Positions 26,558-34,073 of a DNA stretch of 64,000 nt are shown piece by piece. A program made the position numbers and the translations under genes. The notes under the pieces were generated by a model, which was not told the DNA's origin, made no database searches, and was given only the letters and a program-made list of their open reading frames with translations. This DNA comes from Huintestinicola sp050874005. GTDB taxonomy: Bacteria; Bacillota; Clostridia; Oscillospirales; Ruminococcaceae. The stretch's first letter is position 1, and the number at the start of each line of letters is the position of its first letter. The stretch spans positions 30,073-94,072 of the forward strand of contig NZ_JBNMJV010000007.1 of assembly GCF_050874005.1 (NCBI RefSeq), written 5' to 3'.

Positions 26558-27439
26558 TTACTTTACCTCGTTAACAAGCTTTCCGATACCCTGTACCTCG
26601 CACTCGATAACATCGCCGCTCTTCAGGTATTTCGGCGGCTTGAAACCCATTCCCACACCGCCGGGTGTACCCATTGAAATAATAGTGCCTGCCTTTATGA
26701 CCATTCCGCTCGAAAGCTCCTCGATGGCATAGGGGATATTGTGGATATAAAGAGCGGTATTGCTCTTCTGCCTCAGCTCTCCGTTGACCTTGCAGGAAAT
26801 GTCAAGCTTGGGCGGGAACTCAAACTCGTCTGCCGTAACAAGGCAGGGACCCATAGGTGCGAAGCCGTCAAAGCTTTTTCCTCTGAACCACTGCTTGTGT
26901 CTCATCTGGATACATCTTGCGCTGACATCGTTCATTATAGTGTAGCCGAACACGTATTCTCCTGCATTTTCCGCCTTGACGTTCACAGCGTCTTTTCTGA
27001 CGATAAATGCCATTTCAGCCTCATAGTCAAGCTCGGTGACAATGTCGAAATGACCGTTGATATAGTCGCCGCAGGGAACGGCTTCGTTGACGTGCTTTGC
27101 AAAGTAAATGGGGTATTTCCGTTCACCGCCGTATTCAGCGCCCATAACCCCAACGCTTTCCTCTGCGTGATCCTTGAAATTCACTCCGAGACAGATTATA
27201 TCCCGTGAGGGACGGGGAACGGGGGCAAGGATCTTCACTTCTGTCAGAGATATACCGCCGGTAAACTCTGAAAGTCTTTCTTTCATAACGCAAAGCTCCT
27301 CATCGCTGATATGAGCAGCAAGGGTCTCCATATCGGGATAATTAACGCCAAGCTCGGAGCAGGGAACTGCTTTCTGTCCGTCGGGTGTAATGACTCCGAC
27401 TATTTCTTCCGAATTGTATAAAAAAGTAATAAGCTTCAA
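26558..27439 (-). CDS. fumarylacetoacetate hydrolase family protein
   Basis: This is a 293-residue protein. The FAH-domain core has CLGVNFKDHAEE near residue 83, the metal-binding glutamates in ELDYEAEMAF near 131-140, an FDGFAPMGPCLVT block, and a GTPGGVGMGFKPPKYLKSGD end. Relatives include 2-hydroxyhepta-2,4-diene-1,7-dioate isomerases, acylpyruvate hydrolases and oxaloacetate tautomerases. There is no aromatic-degradation operon around it, so a housekeeping acylpyruvase or oxaloacetate-related role is more likely. It is transcribed alone from a strong promoter with a palindrome at the start site. Confidence 0.88.
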   Translation of the reverse strand: MKLITFLYNSEEIVGVITPDGQKAVPCSELGVNYPDMETLAAHISDEELCVMKERLSEFTGGISLTEVKILAPVPRPSRDIICLGVNFKDHAEESVGVMGAEYGGERKYPIYFAKHVNEAVPCGDYINGHFDIVTELDYEAEMAFIVRKDAVNVKAENAGEYVFGYTIMNDVSARCIQMRHKQWFRGKSFDGFAPMGPCLVTADEFEFPPKLDISCKVNGELRQKSNTALYIHNIPYAIEELSSGMVIKAGTIISMGTPGGVGMGFKPPKYLKSGDVIECEVQGIGKLVNEVK

Positions 27440-27464
27440 AATAACTGCCGCCTTTCATAGTAAA

Positions 27465-27477
27465 AGTATACCATACT
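27465..27477 (-). promoter_or_regulatory. palindrome at the start site of the FAH-family gene
   Basis: AGTATACCATACT is an inverted repeat (AGTAT, 3-base centre, ATACT) directly downstream of the -10 element and over the expected transcription start. It is a plausible operator for a dimeric repressor, but short. Confidence 0.35.
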
Positions 27478-27506
27478 ATTTTAGCATATTTCTACAAAAA
27501 AGTCAA
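27478..27506 (-). promoter_or_regulatory. sigma-A promoter of the FAH-family gene
   Basis: On the minus strand: TTGACT (27506-27501), a 17-base spacer and TAAAAT (27483-27478), with an extended -10 TG. Confidence 0.75.
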
Positions 27507-27547
27507 TCAGAATTTGTTGCCAATAAAAATTTTCCTTCGCAAAATGG

Positions 27548-27576
27548 TTGCATTATGTGGAAAAATCTGATATAAT
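27548..27576 (+). promoter_or_regulatory. sigma-A promoter of the amino-acid ABC genes
   Basis: TTGCAT at 27548-27553, 17 bases and TATAAT at 27571-27576, preceded by the TG of an extended -10. It is divergent from the FAH-family promoter. Confidence 0.75.
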
Positions 27577-27617
27577 AAAATAAATATTGCTTTTATCCCG
27601 AAAGGATTGATCATAAA

Positions 27618-28322
27618 ATGACCACCGAGGATATTCTTAACGTCACCGGTATACTACTTAATTATCTTGTTCCGACGCTGAAAGTGTTCGGCTTTACGCT
27701 TTTGTTCTCCATTCCCCTCGGTATGATAGCCGCTATGCTTAAAATGTGCCGATTTAAGCCCATATCATGGCTTACAAATGTCTATATCCTGATAATGAGA
27801 GGAACTCCTCTTATGCTTCAGGTCATTGCTGTGTATTACATAATCCCTTATCTGAAGCTTGCGGAGGGACTGCCCGGTCCCATCGCCTCCATACTCGCAG
27901 GGATAGATATACGAAGCGAAAACTATATGTTCTATGCTGTTCTGGCGGCGTTCTCCCTAAATTATGCTGCATATTTTGCAGAGATATTCCGAGGGGGCAT
28001 AGAGTCCATACCAAAGGGACAGTACGAGGCTGCGGCTGCGCTGGGATTTACAAGGAGCCAGACTTTTTTCAGAATAATCCTGCCTCAGGTGGTAAAAAGG
28101 ATAGTTCCCGCTTCCTCAAATGAGGTTATTACACTTGTTAAGGACACTTCCATTGCCAACGTGGTCGCTTATGCGGAGATAACTCTCAAGGCTCGTCAGC
28201 AGATGCAGGTGTACAGCTCACTTGTTCCTCTTATCATTGCAGGCGTTTTCTATTTCGTGCTTGCAACGGTGCTCACATTCCTTTTCTCATTGATCGAGAA
28301 AAAGCTCAATTATTACAGGTAA
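27618..28322 (+). CDS. polar amino-acid ABC transporter permease
   Basis: This is a 234-residue HisM/GlnP-type permease with about five transmembrane segments. The EAA loop coupling to the ATPase is clear (KGQYEAAAALGFTRSQTFFRIILPQ, near residues 134-158), as is the family signature LMRGTPLMLQVIAVYY (near 58). ATG 27618 follows GAAAGGA. It pairs with the ATPase gene 18 bases downstream. A single permease probably forms a homodimer. Confidence 0.92.
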   Translation: MTTEDILNVTGILLNYLVPTLKVFGFTLLFSIPLGMIAAMLKMCRFKPISWLTNVYILIMRGTPLMLQVIAVYYIIPYLKLAEGLPGPIASILAGIDIRSENYMFYAVLAAFSLNYAAYFAEIFRGGIESIPKGQYEAAAALGFTRSQTFFRIILPQVVKRIVPASSNEVITLVKDTSIANVVAYAEITLKARQQMQVYSSLVPLIIAGVFYFVLATVLTFLFSLIEKKLNYYR

Positions 28323-28340
28323 CGGGAAAGGATATTTGTT

Positions 28341-29105
28341 ATGTCAATGCTTGAAATAAAAAATATCTCAAAAAGCTTCGGCAAGGTTGAGGTGCTGAAA
28401 GATATTTCCTTCTCGGTGGAAAAGGGACAGGCTGTATCCATAATCGGTCCCTCGGGAAGCGGAAAATCAACTCTGCTCAGAATTGTAAATCAGCTTGAGA
28501 AGGCGGACGGCGGCTCTATTTCCATCTGCGGCACGCCTATGATAACCTGCGGAGAGGACGGAAAGGCTGTTTATGCCGATGCAAAGACGCTCAGAAATGT
28601 CCGTCTTAAGATTGGACTTGTGTTTCAGAATTTTAATCTGTTCCCTCATTTTTCGGTGCTGAGAAATATTACCGAGGCACCCGTATGCGTTCTCGGAATG
28701 GACAAAAAGGCTGCCGAAGAAAAGGCTATGGAGCTTCTCGGAAAAATGGGACTTTCTTCAAAGGCTGATGAATATCCCTGCAATCTTTCCGGCGGTCAGC
28801 AGCAGAGAGTTTCCATTGCAAGAGCGCTTGCCCTCAGCCCCGAAATGCTGTTCTTTGACGAGCCTACCTCCGCTCTCGACCCCGAGCTTACGGGAGAGAT
28901 ACTTAAAGTTATAAGAAGCCTTGCGGAGGAGCAGATGACAATGGTAATTGTTACCCACGAAATGGCTTTTGCCAAGGAAGTTTCCGACAGGGTCATATTT
29001 ATGGACAAAGGCGTTATCATCGAAAACGGAACTCCAGAGGAGGTTTTTGAGAAGTCGGAAAACGAGCGTACAAAGCAGTTCCTGAAAAGATACAATAACT
29101 CATAA
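28341..29105 (+). CDS. polar amino-acid ABC transporter ATP-binding protein
   Basis: This is a 254-residue GlnQ/HisP-type ATPase: Walker A GPSGSGKST near 35-43, Q-loop VFQNFNLFPH, signature LSGGQQQR, Walker B LFFDEPTSALDPE, switch His in VTHEM. It partners the permease before it. No solute-binding protein gene follows, since a terminator comes immediately, and none precedes. The binding protein must be encoded elsewhere. Confidence 0.93.
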   Translation: MSMLEIKNISKSFGKVEVLKDISFSVEKGQAVSIIGPSGSGKSTLLRIVNQLEKADGGSISICGTPMITCGEDGKAVYADAKTLRNVRLKIGLVFQNFNLFPHFSVLRNITEAPVCVLGMDKKAAEEKAMELLGKMGLSSKADEYPCNLSGGQQQRVSIARALALSPEMLFFDEPTSALDPELTGEILKVIRSLAEEQMTMVIVTHEMAFAKEVSDRVIFMDKGVIIENGTPEEVFEKSENERTKQFLKRYNNS

Positions 29106-29111
29106 GCTTTG

Positions 29112-29151
29112 CAAGGATACCGTATTTCAGCGGTATCCTTGTGCTGATTTT
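29112..29151 (+). terminator. terminator after the amino-acid ABC genes
   Basis: An 11-base perfect stem (29112-29122 with 29131-29141) and an eight-base loop are followed by TGCTGATTTT, a weak U-tract. Confidence 0.7.
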
Positions 29152-29200
29152 GGTCATAAAAAATTTTAGTGAATTTATCCTAATATCCTTATAAAAGGGT

Positions 29201-29228
29201 TGCATAGAAGAAAGATTTGTGCTATAAT
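29201..29228 (+). promoter_or_regulatory. sigma-A promoter of the ruv operon
   Basis: TTGCAT at 29201-29206, a 16-base spacer and extended -10 TGCTATAAT ending at 29228, about 45 bases before ruvC. Confidence 0.75.
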
Positions 29229-29273
29229 AAAAGATAACTATGATAAAGCTTTGCTTTTAAGGAGCGTGCTTAT

Positions 29274-29759
29274 TTGATAATTCTCGGAATTGACCCGGGC
29301 TATGCCATTGTGGGCTACGGCATTCTGGACTATGACGGCTACACCTTCAAGCCCAAGGGCTACGGGGCTATCACCACCGAAGCAGGGGCTGATTTTCCCC
29401 TGAGACTGCTGGACATTTACAACGATATGAAAACCGTTATAACCAAGTACAAGCCCGACGCTATGAGCATTGAAAAGCTCTTCTTCAACACCAATCAGAA
29501 AACGGGCATTGATGTGGCTCAGGCAAGGGGGGTTATCGTTCTTGCGGCGGCTGAAAGTGGTATTCCTATTTATGAATATACACCTTTGCAGGTGAAGCAG
29601 TCCGTTGTGGGTTACGGCAGAGCGGAGAAAAAGCAGGTCATGGAGATGACAAGAAGCATTCTCGGTCTCGCAAGAGTGCCGAAGCCCGACGATACCGCCG
29701 ATGCACTTGCCTTGGCGATATGTCACGGACATTCATCATCTGCCATCAGCTTCGGATAA
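29274..29759 (+). CDS. ruvC: Holliday-junction endonuclease RuvC
   Basis: This is a 161-residue resolvase with the RNase H-like fold. Catalytic acids are visible: the Asp of GIDPGYAIVGYG near residue 6, the Glu of SIEKLFFN near 66, and the PDDTADALALA acids near 138-143. The start is TTG 29274, with AAGGAG ten bases upstream. It is first in an operon with ruvA and ruvB and cuts the junctions those two branch-migrate. Length is normal for the family. Confidence 0.96.
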   Translation: MIILGIDPGYAIVGYGILDYDGYTFKPKGYGAITTEAGADFPLRLLDIYNDMKTVITKYKPDAMSIEKLFFNTNQKTGIDVAQARGVIVLAAAESGIPIYEYTPLQVKQSVVGYGRAEKKQVMEMTRSILGLARVPKPDDTADALALAICHGHSSSAISFG

Positions 29760-29776
29760 GGAAAGGAATGTAAATT

Positions 29777-30388
29777 ATGATATACAGCGTGAGAGGGACG
29801 CTCATTATAAAGGAAGCGGGTCTTGCGGTGGTCGAATGTGCAGGCGTGGGCTACGGCTGCCGCACCACCTACAACACCCTTGCATCTCTTGGAAATATCG
29901 GTGATGAGGTCATTCTCTACACCTATCTGCAGGTGAGGGAGGACGGTACGGAGCTGTTCGGCTTTTATGACAAAAGGGAGCTTGGCTGCTTTAAAATGCT
30001 GCTGGGCGTATCGGGAGTGGGTCCCAAGGCTGCACTTTCCATTCTGTCGGACATCGACCCCAACAATTTTGCCCTTGCGGTGGCAACGGGTGATTTCAAG
30101 CAGCTTACAAAGGTGAAGGGCATTGGTCCCAAAATGGCTCAGCGCATCGTCCTTGAGCTTAAAGACAAGATATCCAAGGAGCAGATGAATTTCACTCAGA
30201 CGATACCTTCGGGACCTGTAAACAAGGCATTCATTTCGGGCGGAGCCGCTTCCGAGGCGGTGGACGCACTTCTTGTGCTTGGCTATACTCAGGCGGAGGC
30301 GGAGGGTGCCGTTTCAAAGCTTGACCCGTCTCTTTCTCCCGAAGAGCTTATCCGTCTTGCTCTCAAAGGACTGGCAAAATTTAAATAA
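29777..30388 (+). CDS. ruvA: Holliday-junction branch migration protein RuvA
   Basis: This is a 203-residue protein with an N-terminal OB-fold (MIYSVRGTLIIKEAGLAVVE). Two helix-hairpin-helix motifs follow (LLGVSGVGPKAALSIL near 74 and KVKGIGPKMAQRI near 111). The C-terminal domain III that contacts RuvB reads EAVDALLVLGYTQAEAEGAV. It lies 17 bases after ruvC, with GAAAGGAA upstream. It is complete and unremarkable; what follows it is not. Confidence 0.96.
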   Translation: MIYSVRGTLIIKEAGLAVVECAGVGYGCRTTYNTLASLGNIGDEVILYTYLQVREDGTELFGFYDKRELGCFKMLLGVSGVGPKAALSILSDIDPNNFALAVATGDFKQLTKVKGIGPKMAQRIVLELKDKISKEQMNFTQTIPSGPVNKAFISGGAASEAVDALLVLGYTQAEAEGAVSKLDPSLSPEELIRLALKGLAKFK

Positions 30389-30400
30389 GGACTGGTTTGT

Positions 30401-31627
30401 GTGCTTGTTTTTCCGAATTATAAGAAATGTCCTGTCAATGTAATATCCTCCGTTAAAAAGTTTTACCGTATTCCCACGAATGTTCCGTCTATCGAAAAGC
30501 TTGACAACGAGCTTAACAGAATGTACAAGAACGTTGTGCTTATAGTGCTTTGCGGAGCAGGGGAGAATATGTTAAGAGCTTTATTAAAGCCCTCGGATAT
30601 CCTTATCAAGAAGATGTCCGAGCAGCTTACTTCGGTATGCCCTTCATACCCTGCGGCAGCGGAGGTAAGCTGTATCTCGGGGCTTTATCCCAACGAGCAC
30701 TGCAGGCTGGGGCAGACTATGTTTTTCAAGGAATTCTGCCGCACGGCGGAGCTTTCCTCAAACCTTGACCCCTATTCGGGTCAGCCTGTTTCGGTATCAA
30801 ACGCCGCAGATTTTATCCTGCCCTATGAAAATATTTTCGGGGAGATCGCAGGCTCAATAATCGGTTCGGTACAGCCCTTTTCTGTTGCAATGCCGGGAGT
30901 GAAGATAGCCGAAAACAAAAGCTTTCACAAGGTTGCGGACAATCCCAAGCGAATGTTCGAGCTTATCAAGAAAATAGCCGAGACCGACCAGAACACCTTT
31001 ACCTACGTTCAATGGAACGCTCCCCGTGATGCGGCGGCAAAATACGGCTGCGGCAGCGATGAGGTAAAGAGCATTATCAGAGACATTAACGATACGGTGA
31101 ACGGTCTGTCCAAAAGTATGACCGACACTCTGCTTATCGTTACATCGGCATATGGTATGACGGATATTTCCTCGGAAATTATGCTTAATCTCAAATATGA
31201 GCTTTGTGACTGCCTGCTTATGCCTCCCGTATTCGGCGGACGTGCTGTGAATTTTTATGTTAAATCCGACTGCCGCACGGATTTTGAAAGGCTTTTTGCC
31301 AGAGACCTTTCCGAGGATTTCCATCTTATGAGCAGAAGCGATATTCTCAGAAGAGAGCTTTTCGGCGTGGGAAAATCCAATAAGAAGGTTTACGATTTCC
31401 TTGGTGATTACGTTGCTTTTGCAATGGGAGACAAGTCCCTTACATTCAGAGCCTTAAATCAGAAGCACCGCTCTCCCGACAAGGCAGGTTCGGGGGGCAT
31501 CACCTCAGATGAAATGTGCCTGCCACTCTGCATTATCCCCACAAAGCAGACATCAAGATGGAAGAGACCTTTGACGGAAAATATTGCCCCGATATCCTTT
31601 GACGGTAAGGATACCATAGGAAACTGA
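30401..31627 (+). CDS. catalytically dead nucleotide pyrophosphatase/alkaline phosphatase-superfamily protein (pseudoenzyme)
   Basis: This is a 408-residue protein starting at GTG 30401, 12 bases after ruvA. It keeps the framework of the type I phosphodiesterase/nucleotide pyrophosphatase family: YKNVVLIVLCGAGENM (43-57), SGLYPNEHCRLGQTMFFKEF (93-112), YVQWNAPRDAAAKYGCG (202-218), LLIVTSAYGMTDIS (244-257) and GSGGITSDEMCLPL (363-376). The residues that bind the two metals and carry the phosphate are gone. The first Asp (usual LLLDGxG) is C51, and the nucleophile block PxTTTA reads PSYPAAA. The PDxxxH pair is R209/A213, the ADHG pair is A250/Y251, and the last His is S364. The frame is intact, so it is a maintained non-enzyme rather than a decayed gene. 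Its role is unknown. Confidence 0.82.
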   Translation: MLVFPNYKKCPVNVISSVKKFYRIPTNVPSIEKLDNELNRMYKNVVLIVLCGAGENMLRALLKPSDILIKKMSEQLTSVCPSYPAAAEVSCISGLYPNEHCRLGQTMFFKEFCRTAELSSNLDPYSGQPVSVSNAADFILPYENIFGEIAGSIIGSVQPFSVAMPGVKIAENKSFHKVADNPKRMFELIKKIAETDQNTFTYVQWNAPRDAAAKYGCGSDEVKSIIRDINDTVNGLSKSMTDTLLIVTSAYGMTDISSEIMLNLKYELCDCLLMPPVFGGRAVNFYVKSDCRTDFERLFARDLSEDFHLMSRSDILRRELFGVGKSNKKVYDFLGDYVAFAMGDKSLTFRALNQKHRSPDKAGSGGITSDEMCLPLCIIPTKQTSRWKRPLTENIAPISFDGKDTIGN

Positions 31628-31643
31628 AAGGAATGACTTTAGC

Positions 31644-32693
31644 TTGCTGGAACAAAGCGATATGGAGCTTGATTTTGAGGAGCGTATGGTCTCGCCCGAG
31701 GCTATGCCCTCAGATGATGATATAGATTATTCCCTTAGACCCAAGACCCTTAACGAATACATCGGTCAGGACAAGGTAAAGGAAAATCTTGCGGTCTACA
31801 TCAAGGCGGCAAGACAGAGAAACGAGTCTCTTGACCACGTTCTGCTTTACGGCCCTCCGGGACTGGGAAAGACAACTCTATCCACCATAATTGCCCACGA
31901 AATGGGCGTGAATATAAGGACCACCTCTGGCCCTGCCATTGAAAAGCCGGGAGACCTTGCGGCACTCCTTACAAATCTTTCCGAGGGAGATGTGCTGTTT
32001 ATCGACGAGATACACAGGCTTTCCCGTGCCATTGAGGAGATACTTTACCCCGCTATGGAGGATTTTGCCCTTGATATCGTTGTGGGAAAAGGTCCCTCGG
32101 CAAGGTCTCTTAAAGTTGACCTTCACCGTTTTACTCTTGTGGGAGCTACTACAAGGGCAGGTCAGCTTACAGCCCCTCTCAGAGACAGATTTGGTATCAT
32201 ACAGCGCCTTGAGCTGTATTCTACAGAGCAGCTTTCGGATATCATTATGCGAAGCGCTGTTATTTTGGGCATTGCCTGCGATAATGACGGAGCTGCGGAG
32301 ATAGCAAAGCGCTCTCGTGGAACTCCCCGAATTGCCAACAGGCTTTTAAAGCGTGTCAGAGACTTCGCAGAGGTCATCGGTCAGGGCAGGATAAACGGTG
32401 AGATAGCAGCGATCGCTCTTGACCGTATGGAAATAGACTCGCTGGGACTTGACAGCCTTGACAAGCGTTTTCTCAATATGCTTATCAAGGGATACGGCGG
32501 AGGTCCTGCGGGGCTTGAGACTCTGGCTTCGGCTATTGGAGAGGAATCTGTCACTCTTGAGGACGTATGCGAGCCGTATCTTATGCAGCTGGGATTTATT
32601 TCACGCACCCCCAGAGGCAGATGCGCCACAGCACTTGCGTACAAGCATATGGGCTATAACGTGCCCGAGGGACAGACCTCGATGTTTGAATAA
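31644..32693 (+). CDS. ruvB: Holliday-junction branch migration helicase RuvB
   Basis: This is a 349-residue AAA+ helicase. Walker A is GPPGLGKTT (about 70-78), Walker B LFIDEIHRL, sensor 1 GATTRAG, the arginine finger lies in DRFGI, and the C-terminal winged helix has ISRTPRGR. TTG 31644 is the start, with AAAGGAA 10-11 bases upstream; ATG 31662 has no ribosome binding site. It forms hexameric motors on RuvA-bound junctions. It is separated from ruvA by the pseudo-phosphodiesterase gene. Confidence 0.97.
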   Translation: MLEQSDMELDFEERMVSPEAMPSDDDIDYSLRPKTLNEYIGQDKVKENLAVYIKAARQRNESLDHVLLYGPPGLGKTTLSTIIAHEMGVNIRTTSGPAIEKPGDLAALLTNLSEGDVLFIDEIHRLSRAIEEILYPAMEDFALDIVVGKGPSARSLKVDLHRFTLVGATTRAGQLTAPLRDRFGIIQRLELYSTEQLSDIIMRSAVILGIACDNDGAAEIAKRSRGTPRIANRLLKRVRDFAEVIGQGRINGEIAAIALDRMEIDSLGLDSLDKRFLNMLIKGYGGGPAGLETLASAIGEESVTLEDVCEPYLMQLGFISRTPRGRCATALAYKHMGYNVPEGQTSMFE

Positions 32694-32716
32694 TTGCAAG
32701 GAGACTGCAAAATATT

Positions 32717-34051
32717 ATGAGCATATCATTAGGTTCGGAGGGAAATTGCTTTGCACTTGCAAGGGATATTTCCTGCGAAGCTGCATTAAGGCTTGGAAGA
32801 GCCGCCGCAGATGTCCTATGCGGAAAAAAAGGCGGCAGACTCCTTGTGGGAACGGATACAAGGCGTTCGTCCGCTGCTTATGAAGCGGCTCTCACGGCAG
32901 GAATACTGTCGGCAGGGAAAGACGTGACAAGCATTGGGGTCATTCCTCAGCCTGCGGGTGCTTTTCTTGTAAAAAAGCTTGGAGCGGACGGCTTTATTAT
33001 GACAGGAGACCCCGACAAGGATCGTGGTTACTGCGGATTTACTGTATACGGCTCAGACGGACACAGAATATCCGAGGATGTGAGCGAAAAGATAAATGCA
33101 AAGCTTTGCGACCACAGCGTCAAATCGGAAATGTTCGGAAACAGATATATATATGCTGACGGGATATCCGAATATATAGGCTTTATCCTCAGAAATTGCG
33201 GCTCGGAGCTTTCGGGTTTGACTATTGCCGCCGACTGCGCAAACGGCGCTGTTTCCGCTGCTGCCGAGAAGCTTTTTTCCGCTCTTGGGGCAAAGGTATA
33301 TCTTTTGAACTGCGACCCCGACGGAGATAATATCAACAAGGACTGCGGCATTTTCCATATGGAGGCTCTTGCGGACTTTGTGAGAAATAAAAAATGCGAC
33401 TTGGGAATTTCCTTTGACGGCTTCGGTTCAAAGTGCCTTGCGGTGGACGAGAAAGGTATTATCGCCGACGGTGAAAAGCTTCTTGCAGTATTTGCAAAGG
33501 ATATGCGTGAAAGAGGCGTTCTTGCAAATAACTCTGCTGTGATATCCGCTTCGGCGAATTTAGGATTTTCGGTTTTTGCCGGTGAAAATAAAATAAAACC
33601 GGTTGTCACAAAGGCAGGCGGCAAATACATAACCGAAAAAATGCTTGCAGGGGGATTTTCTCTGGGCGGAGAGCAGTCGGGAAATATCATTTTCGGGGAT
33701 ATCCGACCCGAAAGCGACGGCCTGCTTACCGCTGTGCTGCTGTTATCGGCAGTAAAGCGCTCGGGAAAAACTCTCGGACAGCTCTGCTCGGTAATGGAAA
33801 GATATCCTCAGGTGGCGATAAATATAAAGATCTCCGACAAGTGGCGGGAGGTATGGAAAAATATACCAGAGCTTGAGGAGCTTATCGAAGAAAAGGAAAA
33901 AGAGCTTGGAGAGCTTGGCAGGATAATCGTAAGGGAAAACCCGACCGAGCCTGTTATCCGTGTAAGCGTTGAGGGCAGGCGGTTTGACGCTGTGAACAGT
34001 ATGGCGCTGGAGATAGCCGAAGCAGTCAAAAGGCTCTGCCCCGTACATTAA
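32717..34051 (+). CDS. catalytically dead phosphoglucosamine mutase-like protein (pseudoenzyme)
   Basis: This is a 444-residue protein aligned end to end with GlmM-type phosphohexomutases: VGTDTRR (44-50), GVIPQPAGAFLVKKLGADG (74-92), YGSDGHRIS (111-119), ADCANGAVS (172-180), GGEQSGN (317-323). The four functional loops are altered. The phosphoserine loop SASHNP reads GDPDKD, so the catalytic Ser is Pro99. The metal loop DGDGDR reads DGFGSK (234-239). The sugar loop GEQSGH ends in Asn, and the phosphate loop RPSGTEP reads RENPTEP (406-412). The opening FGTDGVRG is LGSEGNCF. The gene is otherwise intact, with ATG 32717 and AAGGAGA upstream. Loss of mutase activity is a strong prediction; its actual role is unknown. 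Confidence 0.82.
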   Translation: MSISLGSEGNCFALARDISCEAALRLGRAAADVLCGKKGGRLLVGTDTRRSSAAYEAALTAGILSAGKDVTSIGVIPQPAGAFLVKKLGADGFIMTGDPDKDRGYCGFTVYGSDGHRISEDVSEKINAKLCDHSVKSEMFGNRYIYADGISEYIGFILRNCGSELSGLTIAADCANGAVSAAAEKLFSALGAKVYLLNCDPDGDNINKDCGIFHMEALADFVRNKKCDLGISFDGFGSKCLAVDEKGIIADGEKLLAVFAKDMRERGVLANNSAVISASANLGFSVFAGENKIKPVVTKAGGKYITEKMLAGGFSLGGEQSGNIIFGDIRPESDGLLTAVLLLSAVKRSGKTLGQLCSVMERYPQVAINIKISDKWREVWKNIPELEELIEEKEKELGELGRIIVRENPTEPVIRVSVEGRRFDAVNSMALEIAEAVKRLCPVH

Positions 34052-34073
34052 GTTATGAAAGGAATTTGTTTTA

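Noticed and set aside
33028..33690. 220-codon minus-strand reading frame within the pseudo-mutase
   Set aside because: Because the plus-strand protein is a pseudoenzyme I checked whether the antisense frame was the real gene. The plus frame aligns end to end with GlmM, has a good ribosome binding site and fits the operon, so the antisense frame is a shadow.
30401..34051. Sequence error or frameshift as the cause of the missing catalytic motifs in the two pseudoenzymes
   Set aside because: Both frames are uninterrupted and conserved immediately on both sides of each altered loop; the changes are substitutions scattered over several loops, not frameshifted stretches.
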